Of a stretch of 64,000 nucleotides of DNA, positions 7,809 through 16,348 are shown one piece after another. The stretch lies in the NCBI GenBank assembly GCA_900469445.1, contig UBXM01000037.1:121350-185349 (forward strand). Direction: 5' to 3'. Both the position numbers and the translations under genes were made by a program. Numbering within the stretch: the stretch's first letter is position 1; every line of letters begins with the position of its first letter. This DNA comes from Hyphomicrobiales bacterium. GTDB lineage: Bacteria; Pseudomonadota; Alphaproteobacteria; Rhizobiales; Rhizobiaceae. The notes beneath the pieces were generated by a model. That model was not told the DNA's origin, ran no database searches, and worked only from the letters and a program-made list of their open reading frames with translations.

Positions 7809-10370
7809 CTAGGTTCGCGGCTTCAAATTCTCCGGGTCATACAGCGGCTTGTAACCCACCGCCGCCACTTCCACCGGGAAATCCTCGTTGAAATAGTTCA
7901 CCGTGAGCTTGCGACCGACCTGGCAGTAATCCCAGGGCAGATAGGCAAGGGCGATGTTCCTGCCGATGGTCGGGCCATAGGCGACCGAGGTGGTATAGGA
8001 GATGCGGCCCAACTCATCGACCAGCGTCCTGCCGTTGTCTGGGTCGATCACCGGCATCGAGCCGACCGGGTAACGCTTGACACCATTGGCATCCGTGTTG
8101 TCGGTCATGACGAGCGTGCAGAGCATGGCCGGCTGATTGGCGCGTGCCTTGTATTCCAGATGCTTCGCCTTGCCGCGGAAATCGGCTTCCTTGACCTTGG
8201 GGCGGGCGAGATCGGCCTCGATCAGATTGTACTGGGTCAGAAGATCGCCGTTCTGCAACCGCAGCGACTTCTCCATTCGGCGGGAATTGGCATAGGTTTC
8301 GACACCGAAGGCCATGACGCCGGTTTCGCGCAGTGCATCCCAGACGGCAAGCCCGTCCTCGTATTTCATATGCAGTTCCCAGCCCTGTTCGCCGACATAG
8401 GAAATGCGGAAGGCGGTGACGGGCTTATCCGCGATCTCGATCGGTTTGATGGCGGCAAAAGCGAAGTTCTCGACATCCAGGCCGGATGGATCGGCAACAA
8501 CCTTCTTCAGTGTCTCGCGGGCATTCGGACCCCAGATGCCGATGGTAATGAATTTCTCGGAGACATCGGTGATCGTCACGTCGAGGCCGCGATCCTCGGC
8601 GACGCGTTTCATGTAATGAAAATCGCGCGGGCCGGCATCGGCGCCATTCACCAGTCGGCAGCGGTCGTCCAGGCGAAACACAGTGAAATCGGCGCGCACC
8701 ATGCCCTCGTCGTCGAGGAAGTGGGTATAGATGCCCTTGCCGATATTGGCGTCGCCACCGATCTTTGCGGCGCAGAGCCATTCCAGCAGCTCGACATGGT
8801 CCGGGCCTTCGATATCCACCATGTGGAAATGCGAGAGATTGACGATGCCGCAATCCTCGCTCATCGCCAGATGTTCGGCATTGGAGACGCGCCAGAAATG
8901 GCGGCTGTCCCATTCGTTCTCGCGCAGCGGCACCCGGTTGCCGTATTTTTCAAGCAGGTGCTCATTGGCGGCGTAACCATGGGCGCGTTCCCAACCGCCA
9001 AGTTCCATGAAGTAGCCGCCGAGTTCCTTTTCGCGCTCGTGGAAGGGCGACTTCTTGGCGCCGCGACCGGTCGCATAGGGTTCGCGCGGGTGGACGGCCG
9101 GAAAGTATATCTTTTGTGCCGCCTCGCGGGTGCGGCCCTCGATGAACTCTTCCGTCAGCTGGTGCGGGTAGAAGCGGGAATAGTCGATCGAGTTGTGATC
9201 TATCTCGGTGCGGCCATCGGTCATCCAGTCGGCGATCAGCTTGCCGTAACCGGGGCCGTCCTTGACCCAGATGGCGACGCAATACCAGAGACCGCGCACC
9301 TTCTGGCTTTCGCCGCAGGATGGGCCGCCGGCGGCGGAAACCTGAAGCAGACCGTTGAAGGAATGGCCTTCGTTATAGCCCAGTTCACCGAGGATCGGTG
9401 TCAGCTCCATCGCCCGCTCCAGCGGCGTCAGGATCTGTTCCATGTCCAGATCGCGCTGCGAGGGCGACAGGCGGGCCTGGTGCTTTTCGAGAATGTCGCG
9501 CGGGTGGCAGAGGCGCGGATTGTCGGTCTCGTAATATCCCCATTCGATCTGGCCGCCCTCGGTGGTCGCCGGATCGCCGGTGTCGCGCATATAGGCGGAA
9601 TTGCCCTGATCGCGCAGCAGCGGATAACCGATTTCCTTGCCCGTGCCTGCAAACTCGTTGAACGGCCCGAAAAAGGTCAGCGGATGGTCTACCGGCATGA
9701 CCGGCAGGTCCTCGCCCACCATTTCGGCGATCAGCCGGCCCCAGATGCCGGCGCAGACGATGACATGATCGGCCATGATCGTGCCGCGATGGGTGACGAC
9801 GCCCTTGATGCGGCCGTTCTCGACGATCAGCGATGTTGCCGGCGTATTGCCGAAAACCTTGAGCTTTCCGGCCTTTTCGGCGGCATCGACCAGCTTGCCG
9901 GCAACCGTTTGGCTGCGGGGGATGACAAGCCCGGCATCGGGATCGAACATGCCGCCCTGGACCTGATCCTCCTCGATCAGCGGGAATTTTGCCTTGATCT
10001 CTGCAGGGGAGACATAGTGCGCGCGGGTGCCGAAAGCCTTGGCGGAGGTCAGCTTGCGCTTGATCTCTTCCATCCACACCTCATCGCCGGTGCGGGCCAC
10101 TTCCAATCCGCCGATACGGGCGTAGTGGCCCATCTTCTCGTAGAAATCGATGGAATATTGCGTGGTCCAGACCGAGAGATAATCGTGGCTGGTCGTGTAG
10201 CAGAAATCCGAGGCATGAGCGGTCGAGCCGATATCGGTGGGGATGCCGGACTTGTCGATGCCGACTATGTCGTCCCAGCCGCGTTCCACCAGATGGTGGG
10301 CGATCGAGGCGCCGACGATGCCGCCCAGCCCGATGATGACCACTCTCGCCTTCGTAGGAAATTCTGCCAT
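7809..10370 (-). CDS. FAD-dependent oxidoreductase fused to GcvT domain (dimethylglycine/sarcosine dehydrogenase-like)
   Basis: An 853-residue protein built like dimethylglycine or sarcosine dehydrogenases. It has an N-terminal DAO-type FAD domain (VVIIGLGGIVGASIA at 11-25), a middle FAO_M segment around 375-430, then a GCV_T domain and a GCV_T C-terminal barrel to the end. Such enzymes demethylate N-methylated amines and pass the one-carbon unit to tetrahydrofolate in the cytoplasm. The glycine motif carries one extra residue compared with the textbook GxGxxG. No sox or dmg partner genes are adjacent and it appears monocistronic. The exact methylated substrate cannot be named. Confidence 0.88.
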   Translation of the reverse strand: MAEFPTKARVVIIGLGGIVGASIAHHLVERGWDDIVGIDKSGIPTDIGSTAHASDFCYTTSHDYLSVWTTQYSIDFYEKMGHYARIGGLEVARTGDEVWMEEIKRKLTSAKAFGTRAHYVSPAEIKAKFPLIEEDQVQGGMFDPDAGLVIPRSQTVAGKLVDAAEKAGKLKVFGNTPATSLIVENGRIKGVVTHRGTIMADHVIVCAGIWGRLIAEMVGEDLPVMPVDHPLTFFGPFNEFAGTGKEIGYPLLRDQGNSAYMRDTGDPATTEGGQIEWGYYETDNPRLCHPRDILEKHQARLSPSQRDLDMEQILTPLERAMELTPILGELGYNEGHSFNGLLQVSAAGGPSCGESQKVRGLWYCVAIWVKDGPGYGKLIADWMTDGRTEIDHNSIDYSRFYPHQLTEEFIEGRTREAAQKIYFPAVHPREPYATGRGAKKSPFHEREKELGGYFMELGGWERAHGYAANEHLLEKYGNRVPLRENEWDSRHFWRVSNAEHLAMSEDCGIVNLSHFHMVDIEGPDHVELLEWLCAAKIGGDANIGKGIYTHFLDDEGMVRADFTVFRLDDRCRLVNGADAGPRDFHYMKRVAEDRGLDVTITDVSEKFITIGIWGPNARETLKKVVADPSGLDVENFAFAAIKPIEIADKPVTAFRISYVGEQGWELHMKYEDGLAVWDALRETGVMAFGVETYANSRRMEKSLRLQNGDLLTQYNLIEADLARPKVKEADFRGKAKHLEYKARANQPAMLCTLVMTDNTDANGVKRYPVGSMPVIDPDNGRTLVDELGRISYTTSVAYGPTIGRNIALAYLPWDYCQVGRKLTVNYFNEDFPVEVAAVGYKPLYDPENLKPRT

Positions 10371-10484
10371 TGCCGTCTCCTGACCATGCGGGGGAGATTA
10401 GCGACAGTTCGTGGGTCGGCCCAGTCGATATACGACACGGAGGGGCAATCATCACGTCATGGAATGACGCTTATTTCACCTCGC

Positions 10485-11285
10485 TCAGTCGCCATCATCA
10501 GGAATATTCAGCAGGTGACCACAGGCCTTGCAATGCACGGCGTCGGTATCATGCCGTTGCAGGCCGCATTCGGGGCAGGCAAAGCGCACCTTGTTTGGCC
10601 GCACGATCGCCTGGGCCAGCCTGACGAACAGCGAAATGCCGATGATCATGGTGAAGATGGAGGTCAGCTTGCCGAGCGTGCCGGGAAGGGTGATGTCGCC
10701 AAATCCGGTGGTGGTGATGGTCGCGACGGTGAAATAGAGCGCATCGACAAAACCTTCGCCGCCGTCACGGTCGTAGAAAAACGTCGTGTAGACGAAGCCC
10801 GTGACCATGAAGAGGAAAACGATGAAGTTCAGGCAGGCCCGTGTCACGTCTTCCAGATGCAGGCAGCCGAAGCGGCGCATGACCTCCTTCAGAAGCGGGC
10901 TCCTGCCGATCGCCCAGATCCTCATGACGCGCAGGAAGGCGAAGTTGAAGAGCGTATCGGGAAACAGCAGGGTGGCGAGGATGACGAGGTCGACCCAGGT
11001 CATCGGCATTTTCAGGAAACGGCCGAGAGACGGTGCCGCAAGCGAGCGGGCGGCCAGTTCGGCCCCCACCCAGACGGCGATCATGTAGTCGATGATCAGA
11101 TAGGACGGCCCGTCACGCAGATAAGGGCCGAGCAGGAAAAAGGCGAGGATGCAGATGTCCACGAAGGCAAGCAGCGCCTGCCAGCGCAAGGCCCAGGTAT
11201 CGCGGCCCTTGGCTATGCGGCGGATGGTTTCCCGCAGCGAATTGATATCGAAACGGGAAGTGTTCGGGGTGCCTTGAGAATCCAT
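10485..11285 (-). CDS. Potassium channel protein with C-terminal zinc ribbon
   Basis: A 266-residue voltage-gated-like ion channel subunit. Helices occupy about 37-58, 63-82, 97-118, 150-170 and 205-228, with a potassium selectivity filter TTTGFGD at 191-197 between the last two. The fourth-segment positive residues are few (RVMRIWAIGR), so voltage sensing may be weak. After the last helix the tail carries CPEC (237-240) and CKAC (252-255), a four-cysteine zinc ribbon that is unusual for this family. It is transcribed in the same direction as the GcvT-type gene, 114 bp upstream of it, and is probably an independent unit. Confidence 0.87.
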   Translation of the reverse strand: MDSQGTPNTSRFDINSLRETIRRIAKGRDTWALRWQALLAFVDICILAFFLLGPYLRDGPSYLIIDYMIAVWVGAELAARSLAAPSLGRFLKMPMTWVDLVILATLLFPDTLFNFAFLRVMRIWAIGRSPLLKEVMRRFGCLHLEDVTRACLNFIVFLFMVTGFVYTTFFYDRDGGEGFVDALYFTVATITTTGFGDITLPGTLGKLTSIFTMIIGISLFVRLAQAIVRPNKVRFACPECGLQRHDTDAVHCKACGHLLNIPDDGD

Positions 11286-11465
11286 TTGGCGTAGATATTG
11301 GACCCTGTCCGCAGGTCAAGCATGTCTGCGTTGCGTATGATCAAGATTGACCTTGAAAAGCGAGGTGCTTGTCGTGCTTAATCGGGTTGGAAGATAACGC
11401 TTTGGAGGAAGCCGAGTTTTCCAGGGAGGCCGACTGCGCGCGCTTTTTCAACGGGTTGATCCTTC

Positions 11466-12857
11466 ATGGCCTATAAGACGACGATCGAGCAGACCGTTTT
11501 TCGCTTCGATGACCTGAAGACGCTGCTGGCCAAGGCGACGCCGGAACGTTCCGGCGATCAACTGGCCGGCATTGCGGCGGAAGGTCCGGTCGAACGGCTG
11601 GCGGCGCAGATGGCGCTGGCCAATCTGCCGCTGAAGGCCTTTCTCGACGAGGAACTGATATCGTCCGATGATGACGAAGTTTCCCGATTGATTGCCGCGC
11701 GGCATGATCCTGCAGCCTTTTCCGCGGTCTCCTCGCTTACCGTTGGCGAATTCCGCGAATGGCTGCTCAGGCCCGAAACGACCCATGACCGGCTGAAGGC
11801 CGTGACCTGGGGTCTTACGCCGGAAATGGTCGCGGCCGTTTCGAAGATCATGCGGCTGCAGGACATGATCGCGGTTTCGGCAAAGCGCCGCGTCGTCACC
11901 CGTTTCCGCAACACGATCGGGCTTGCTGGGCGGCTTTCCACCCGCAACCAGCCCAACCATCCGACCGACGACAGCCGCGGCATCATCGCGTCGGCCATCG
12001 ACGGGTTGCTGATGGGATCGGGCGATGCCGTGATCGGCGTCAATCCGGCGACCGATGCGACCGATGACTATATCCGCATCGTCTCGCTGCTCGACGAGTT
12101 GCGCGAAAAGCTTCAAATACCGACCCAGACCTGCTGCCTCGGCCACGTGACGACGGCGATCCAGGCGATCGAACGCGGTGCGCCGGTCGATCTGGTCTTC
12201 CAGTCGGTGGCGGGATCGGAAAAGGCCAATCGCGGTTTCGGCGTCGATCTGGCGCTGTTGAAAGAGGCGCATGAGGCAGGGCGGTCGTTGGGGCGTGGCA
12301 TGCCGGGTGCCAATGTCATGTATTTCGAGACGGGGCAGGGGGCAGCGCTTTCGGCGGACGCGCATTTCGGTGTCGACCAGCAGACGATGGAGGCACGCGC
12401 CTATGCTGTCGCCCGCGAGTTCGATCCGCTGCTCGTCAACACCGTCGTCGGTTTCATCGGCCCGGAATATCTGTTCAACGGCAAGCAGATCATCCGCGCC
12501 GGTATCGAGGATCATTTCTGCGGCAAGCTGCTTGGCCTGCCGATGGGGGTCGACGTCTGTTACACCAACCATGCGGATGCCGATCAGGAGGACATGGATA
12601 CGCTGCTGACTTTGCTTTGCGCCGCCAATGTCAATTTCGTCATTACCGTTCCGGGCGCCGACGACATCATGCTGAACTATCAGTCGCTGTCGCATCACGA
12701 TGCCGTCTATTGCCGCGAGACGCTGAAGCGGCCACCAGCGCCGGAGTTCGAAAAATGGCTGAACGAGATCGGGCTGACGGATCGCGACGGCGCATTGATC
12801 GGTGAACCGGCTGCACTTTCCAACTATGTCCGCTCAAGCAATCTGATCGGGGCCTGA
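11466..12857 (+). CDS. eutB: Ethanolamine ammonia-lyase large subunit
   Basis: EutB, 463 residues, close to the usual length of about 455. With EutC it forms the adenosylcobalamin-dependent lyase that converts ethanolamine to acetaldehyde and ammonia. Family landmarks include the barrel segments around VIGVNPATD (190-200), FGVDLALLKEAHE (258-270) and the C-terminal NVNFVITVPGADDIMLNYQS stretch. It is followed by eutC with one base between. No EutA reactivase, shell proteins or EutE are encoded nearby, so this is the cytosolic catabolic version. The AldB-type dehydrogenase 6 kb away could oxidise the acetaldehyde, but that is inference. Confidence 0.95.
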   Translation: MAYKTTIEQTVFRFDDLKTLLAKATPERSGDQLAGIAAEGPVERLAAQMALANLPLKAFLDEELISSDDDEVSRLIAARHDPAAFSAVSSLTVGEFREWLLRPETTHDRLKAVTWGLTPEMVAAVSKIMRLQDMIAVSAKRRVVTRFRNTIGLAGRLSTRNQPNHPTDDSRGIIASAIDGLLMGSGDAVIGVNPATDATDDYIRIVSLLDELREKLQIPTQTCCLGHVTTAIQAIERGAPVDLVFQSVAGSEKANRGFGVDLALLKEAHEAGRSLGRGMPGANVMYFETGQGAALSADAHFGVDQQTMEARAYAVAREFDPLLVNTVVGFIGPEYLFNGKQIIRAGIEDHFCGKLLGLPMGVDVCYTNHADADQEDMDTLLTLLCAANVNFVITVPGADDIMLNYQSLSHHDAVYCRETLKRPPAPEFEKWLNEIGLTDRDGALIGEPAALSNYVRSSNLIGA

Positions 12858-12858
12858 C

Positions 12859-13632
12859 ATGGCAAAGGTGATCGAACCTTCCTCCACCGAAGAGAGGCTG
12901 GATCTCAGGCAGATGACCGACGCGCGCGTTTCGCTCGGTCGCCATGGTGCAGGTCTGCCGACACGGGCACAGCTCTCCTTCCTGCTCGATCATGCACGGG
13001 CCCGGGAAGCGGTGTGGACGAGCGTCGACCGGACCGCGCTCACCGATAGGCTTAACCGTCTCGGCCTTTCGGCTGTCGAGGTCGACAGCATGGCGAGTGA
13101 CCGCAGCATTTATGTTCGCCGACCGGATCTCGGACGGTTACTCGAGGCGGCATCGGCCGATCGGCTGAAGCAGGCAGGAGCGGGAAAGGGGTATGACGTG
13201 GCGATTGTCGTGGCGGACGGCCTGTCGTCCAGCGCGGTCGATCTCAATGCCGTGCCGCTGATCGAGGCGTTTGTACCGAAGCTTTCAACCTTGAACCTTT
13301 CGGCGGCGCCGATCGTGCTGGCCAACCAGGCGCGGGTGGCTCTTGGCGATCCTGTCGGTGAAGTGCTTGGGGCGAAACTGACGATCGTGCTTGTCGGAGA
13401 GCGCCCGGGCCTTTCCGCGGCCGACAGTCTCGGGGCCTACATCACCTATGGGCCGAAGCAGGGAAACCCGGATTCCGGCCGCAACTGCGTTTCGAATATT
13501 CGCGAAGGCGGGTTGCCGATCCGCGAGGCGGCCGAGATCATTTCCAAGCTGATCGGGGACATGATGAAGACCCGCGTCAGCGGCGTTGCGCTGAAGTCTG
13601 CCGTGGCAAAGCTGCCGTCCTCGCAGGTCTAG
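12859..13632 (+). CDS. eutC: Ethanolamine ammonia-lyase small subunit
   Basis: EutC, 257 residues, the small subunit that completes the cobalamin-binding site of ethanolamine ammonia-lyase. It starts one base after the eutB stop, so the two are translationally coupled. Family stretches visible are LTDRLNRLGL, the DVAIVVADGLSSSAVD segment (about 112-127), ERPGLSAADSLGAYITYGP and NSGRNCVSNIREGGL-like residues near 210. The N-terminus lacks the long extension that targets some EutC proteins to microcompartments, in agreement with the absence of shell genes. It ends 9 bases from the convergent histidine kinase gene. Confidence 0.95.
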   Translation: MAKVIEPSSTEERLDLRQMTDARVSLGRHGAGLPTRAQLSFLLDHARAREAVWTSVDRTALTDRLNRLGLSAVEVDSMASDRSIYVRRPDLGRLLEAASADRLKQAGAGKGYDVAIVVADGLSSSAVDLNAVPLIEAFVPKLSTLNLSAAPIVLANQARVALGDPVGEVLGAKLTIVLVGERPGLSAADSLGAYITYGPKQGNPDSGRNCVSNIREGGLPIREAAEIISKLIGDMMKTRVSGVALKSAVAKLPSSQV

Positions 13633-13641
13633 CAACCGGTA

Positions 13642-15213
13642 TCAGGCGGTCAGCGGCACCGCCTCTTCCTCATCCAAGGCAAGTGGCAGTCGAACTTCCA
13701 CGATAGCGCCATTCGCGTCCGTCCGGTTGCGGATCGAGATCGTGCCGCTATGGGCCATCATGATGGAGCGGCACATGGCAAGGCCAAGACCCATTCCGTT
13801 CGGCTTGGTTGTGTTGAACGGCTTGAACAGGGTTTCCGGCGGCATAGTGCCCAGTCCCGCGCCGCTATCGGTAAAGCATATGGTGATACCGTCTTCGCCA
13901 AGACTGCTCTGGATTGCCAGCGTGCGCGTTTGCGCCGTGTCCATGGCATGCATGGCATTGATTATGATGTTCATGAAAGCCTGCTGCAAAAGCACCCGGT
14001 CTCCCCGGACGGTTCCGCCCTGAGCCATCAGTGAGAGGTTCACCTGCACGCCGTCGGCTGCAAGTTCCTTCTGCTTCAGTTGCACCGCATCGGCGATTGC
14101 GGCATCGACCGTCACCTCTGCGTTTTCCGATTTCGATTTTCCAAGCAGCATCCGTACGCGCTTGACCACCTGGGCCGCATGTTCGGTCGCCCCTACGGCA
14201 TCCTGCAAGGCGAGCTTTGCCTCTTCGATATCCGGCGGCTGCCGGTTCAGCCAGCGCGTGCCGGCCTGCACGAAGGTCATGATGGCAGACAGCGGCTGGT
14301 TCACCTCATGAGCGATCGAGGCGGAGATTTCGCCGATCATTGCAGCGCGTGACGCCTGTTCCAGTTCCTGCCGCGAGGTCTCCAGTGCTTCCTGGAACTG
14401 GTAGCGCTCGGTCATGTCGATAATGCTTGCCTGTATCCGGTCGAGGCCGGAGCCATCCTTCGGGAAACTTAAGGCAACCAGAATGGGGATAAGGCGGCCA
14501 TCCCGGCGGCGGACAATCGTTTCCGACTGGAATTCGGTCTGCCCCTCGAAGATGCCGGCGAGAAAATGCGCGAAACCGCCATCGGTGTCCGGCAGGAAAT
14601 CGTCGAGCGTGGCGAAAAATTCATCCTTTGACGCAACGCCCATCAGCTGCAGGGCGGTCTGATTGACGTCGGTAATCCGAACCGCCTTGCGCATGCGAAT
14701 GACAAAGTCGGGATTTTCGGCAAGATACTGGCGGATATCGACGATCCCACGCTCGCGCAGCTTGTCGAGCTCTGTCTTCACGACGCGAAAATCGTTCTCC
14801 CAGATGGCCACGGCCAGCGTCTCGAAGATCGTGCGGTAGCGGAGCTCGCTTTCCTTCAACGCCGCCACGTCGCCAACACGCCGCAGCAGAAGAACTGTCG
14901 TCACGGCATTGGCGGCGAGACTGAAGAGCAGCCGCAAGGTCGCCTGCGATTCCAGATCCTGCCCGTGGGAGGTCGCAAAGCTGATCAGGGTCAGGATGGC
15001 GCAGATGGCGGAGGTCGCCTGGATGATGCGCTTGCTGCCGAGATCCCCCGCCAGCACGATGACCAGCACGTAGAGGACGGCAACGGCGCTTGCCAGCGTG
15101 GTGAATGTATCGATGGCGAAAATCACCAGCCCGGAAGCTATGCCGAAAGCCAGGCGATACCGATGGTTGCCTGCAGCACCCGGGTGGCCGGATCGCCGCA
15201 TCCAATTCTTCAT
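13642..15213 (-). CDS. PAS-domain sensor histidine kinase (FixL-like core)
   Basis: A membrane-anchored sensor kinase of about 523 residues. The N-terminus has four or five hydrophobic helices (first ~110 residues), then a linker and a PAS domain (about 185-270, ending in IQASIIDMTER), then HisKA with AHEVNQPLSAI and an HATPase_c domain (NIIINAMHAM, DSGAGLG, GMGLGLAMC). This core resembles FixL/DctB-type kinases, which phosphorylate FixJ-type regulators. I prefer ATG 15213, which has an AGGGTG-like site just upstream; ATG 15273 would add 20 polar residues and lacks a site. No regulator is adjacent, but three response regulators lie within 7 kb and are candidate partners. Confidence 0.87.
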   Translation of the reverse strand: MKNWMRRSGHPGAAGNHRYRLAFGIASGLVIFAIDTFTTLASAVAVLYVLVIVLAGDLGSKRIIQATSAICAILTLISFATSHGQDLESQATLRLLFSLAANAVTTVLLLRRVGDVAALKESELRYRTIFETLAVAIWENDFRVVKTELDKLRERGIVDIRQYLAENPDFVIRMRKAVRITDVNQTALQLMGVASKDEFFATLDDFLPDTDGGFAHFLAGIFEGQTEFQSETIVRRRDGRLIPILVALSFPKDGSGLDRIQASIIDMTERYQFQEALETSRQELEQASRAAMIGEISASIAHEVNQPLSAIMTFVQAGTRWLNRQPPDIEEAKLALQDAVGATEHAAQVVKRVRMLLGKSKSENAEVTVDAAIADAVQLKQKELAADGVQVNLSLMAQGGTVRGDRVLLQQAFMNIIINAMHAMDTAQTRTLAIQSSLGEDGITICFTDSGAGLGTMPPETLFKPFNTTKPNGMGLGLAMCRSIMMAHSGTISIRNRTDANGAIVEVRLPLALDEEEAVPLTA

Positions 15214-15518
15214 GTCACCCTGCAAGCCCCGCCCCTTCGGTCGATCGTCCGCGCCTGATTGCGGTTTCCCCATTCTTGCGACAGACTATCGGAGAAGTCC
15301 GCGCCATGCTTCTCTGAAATAATCCTGAATTGTCGAAAATTACGCAACCTGCCCGTTTGGGGTGCCGTCGAAAAACTGGCTGCAATGGTCGTGCAGATCG
15401 ATTTGTCCAAGTCGCGGGCAGGGCGGTGCGATATTGTCGCATCATTGGAACGCAAATGCCGTAACCTCATTTCTTCGAGTGGCGGCACGGGTGTTCACAG
15501 CAAAACCGGAGGCATGAC

Positions 15519-15704
15519 ATGGCGAACAAGCGTCAAGACGTAGACGATGGTCTGCGTGATGGTCTCGAAAGTCTGCCTGAACCGCTCGATCTCATCGTTG
15601 CCAAAGCGGAAGCGCCGCATGTCGAGACCGATCAGGATGTCGACGAAGCGCTGCGCGAGACGTTTCCCGCAAGCGATCCGCCATCATCTTTCAGAACCGC
15701 ATAA
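15519..15704 (+). CDS. Small hypothetical protein with DEALRETFPASDPPS motif
   Basis: A 61-residue acidic protein with GGAGGCATGACATGG-type spacing (GGAGG) ahead of its ATG. The second half, VDEALRETFPASDPPSS, is a motif shared by many very small uncharacterised proteins of alphaproteobacteria. No membrane helix or signal peptide is seen. It lies 31 bp upstream of dps in the same direction, so the two are probably one transcript and the protein may belong to the stress response. Its function is unknown. Confidence 0.7.
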   Translation: MANKRQDVDDGLRDGLESLPEPLDLIVAKAEAPHVETDQDVDEALRETFPASDPPSSFRTA

Positions 15705-15735
15705 TTCAAATTCCACATCAAGGAAGGATATGACC

Positions 15736-16254
15736 ATGGAACAGTCCGCCAAATCGCGCCGCTCTGCAGATCTCAAGACCCCGACAGGTCTTGGCGCCGA
15801 AGCCACCAGGGATATTTCCGGCGGCGCCAATGCGCTGCTCGCCGATGTCTTTGCGCTTTATCTGAAGACCAAGAATTTCCACTGGCACATGTCCGGCGTG
15901 AATTTCCGCGATTTTCACCTGATGCTCGACGACCATGGCGACGAGCTTCTGGCGATGACCGATCCGCTGGCCGAGCGCGTCCGCAAGATCGGCGGCAATA
16001 CGCTGCGTTCGATCGGCGACATTTCCCGCAAGCAGCGCATCGAGGACAATGATGCCGATTTCGTTCATCCGCATGAAATGCTGGCGGAACTGCGCGAGGA
16101 CAATGCCGCGCTGATCGCCAGCATGCGCGAACTGCACGATGTCTGCGATGAGCATAACGACGTCGGCACTGCCAGCCTGCTTGAAAACTGGATCGACGAG
16201 ACGGAAAAGCGCGCCTGGTTCCTGTTCGAAATCCTGCGCGACACCAACAAGTAA
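15736..16254 (+). CDS. dps: Dps-family DNA-binding ferritin-like protein
   Basis: A 172-residue Dps protein, which forms a dodecamer that binds DNA and stores iron by oxidising Fe(II) with hydrogen peroxide. The ferroxidase signature is present: KTKNFHWHMSG (His pair), then FHLMLDDHGDEL and a downstream acidic helix. The basic N-terminal tail (KSRRSADLK) could bind DNA. The start is ATG 15736, 8 bases after AAGG; ATG 15730 is too close to the ribosome binding site. It follows the 61-residue gene and is closed by a strong terminator. It is probably induced by oxidative or stationary-phase stress. Confidence 0.93.
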   Translation: MEQSAKSRRSADLKTPTGLGAEATRDISGGANALLADVFALYLKTKNFHWHMSGVNFRDFHLMLDDHGDELLAMTDPLAERVRKIGGNTLRSIGDISRKQRIEDNDADFVHPHEMLAELREDNAALIASMRELHDVCDEHNDVGTASLLENWIDETEKRAWFLFEILRDTNK

Positions 16255-16267
16255 CCTGCCTTCAACG

Positions 16268-16299
16268 GCCGGCATCCATCTTGCGGATGCCGGCTTTTG
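16268..16299 (+). terminator. Rho-independent terminator after dps
   Basis: A perfect 10-bp stem (GCCGGCATCC, 16268-16277, with 16285-16294) and a 7-base loop are followed by TTTTGTTT, 13 bases after the dps stop. Confidence 0.85.
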
Positions 16300-16348
16300 T
16301 TTGATACATTTTGCAATGCCTGGTTGATGTTGCGATGGGGAGTTTCTG

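Noticed and set aside
8160..11294. A 1044-codon open frame on the plus strand
   Set aside because: It is the antisense of the FAD/GcvT gene and the channel gene; both of those have clear family motifs, and this frame has none.
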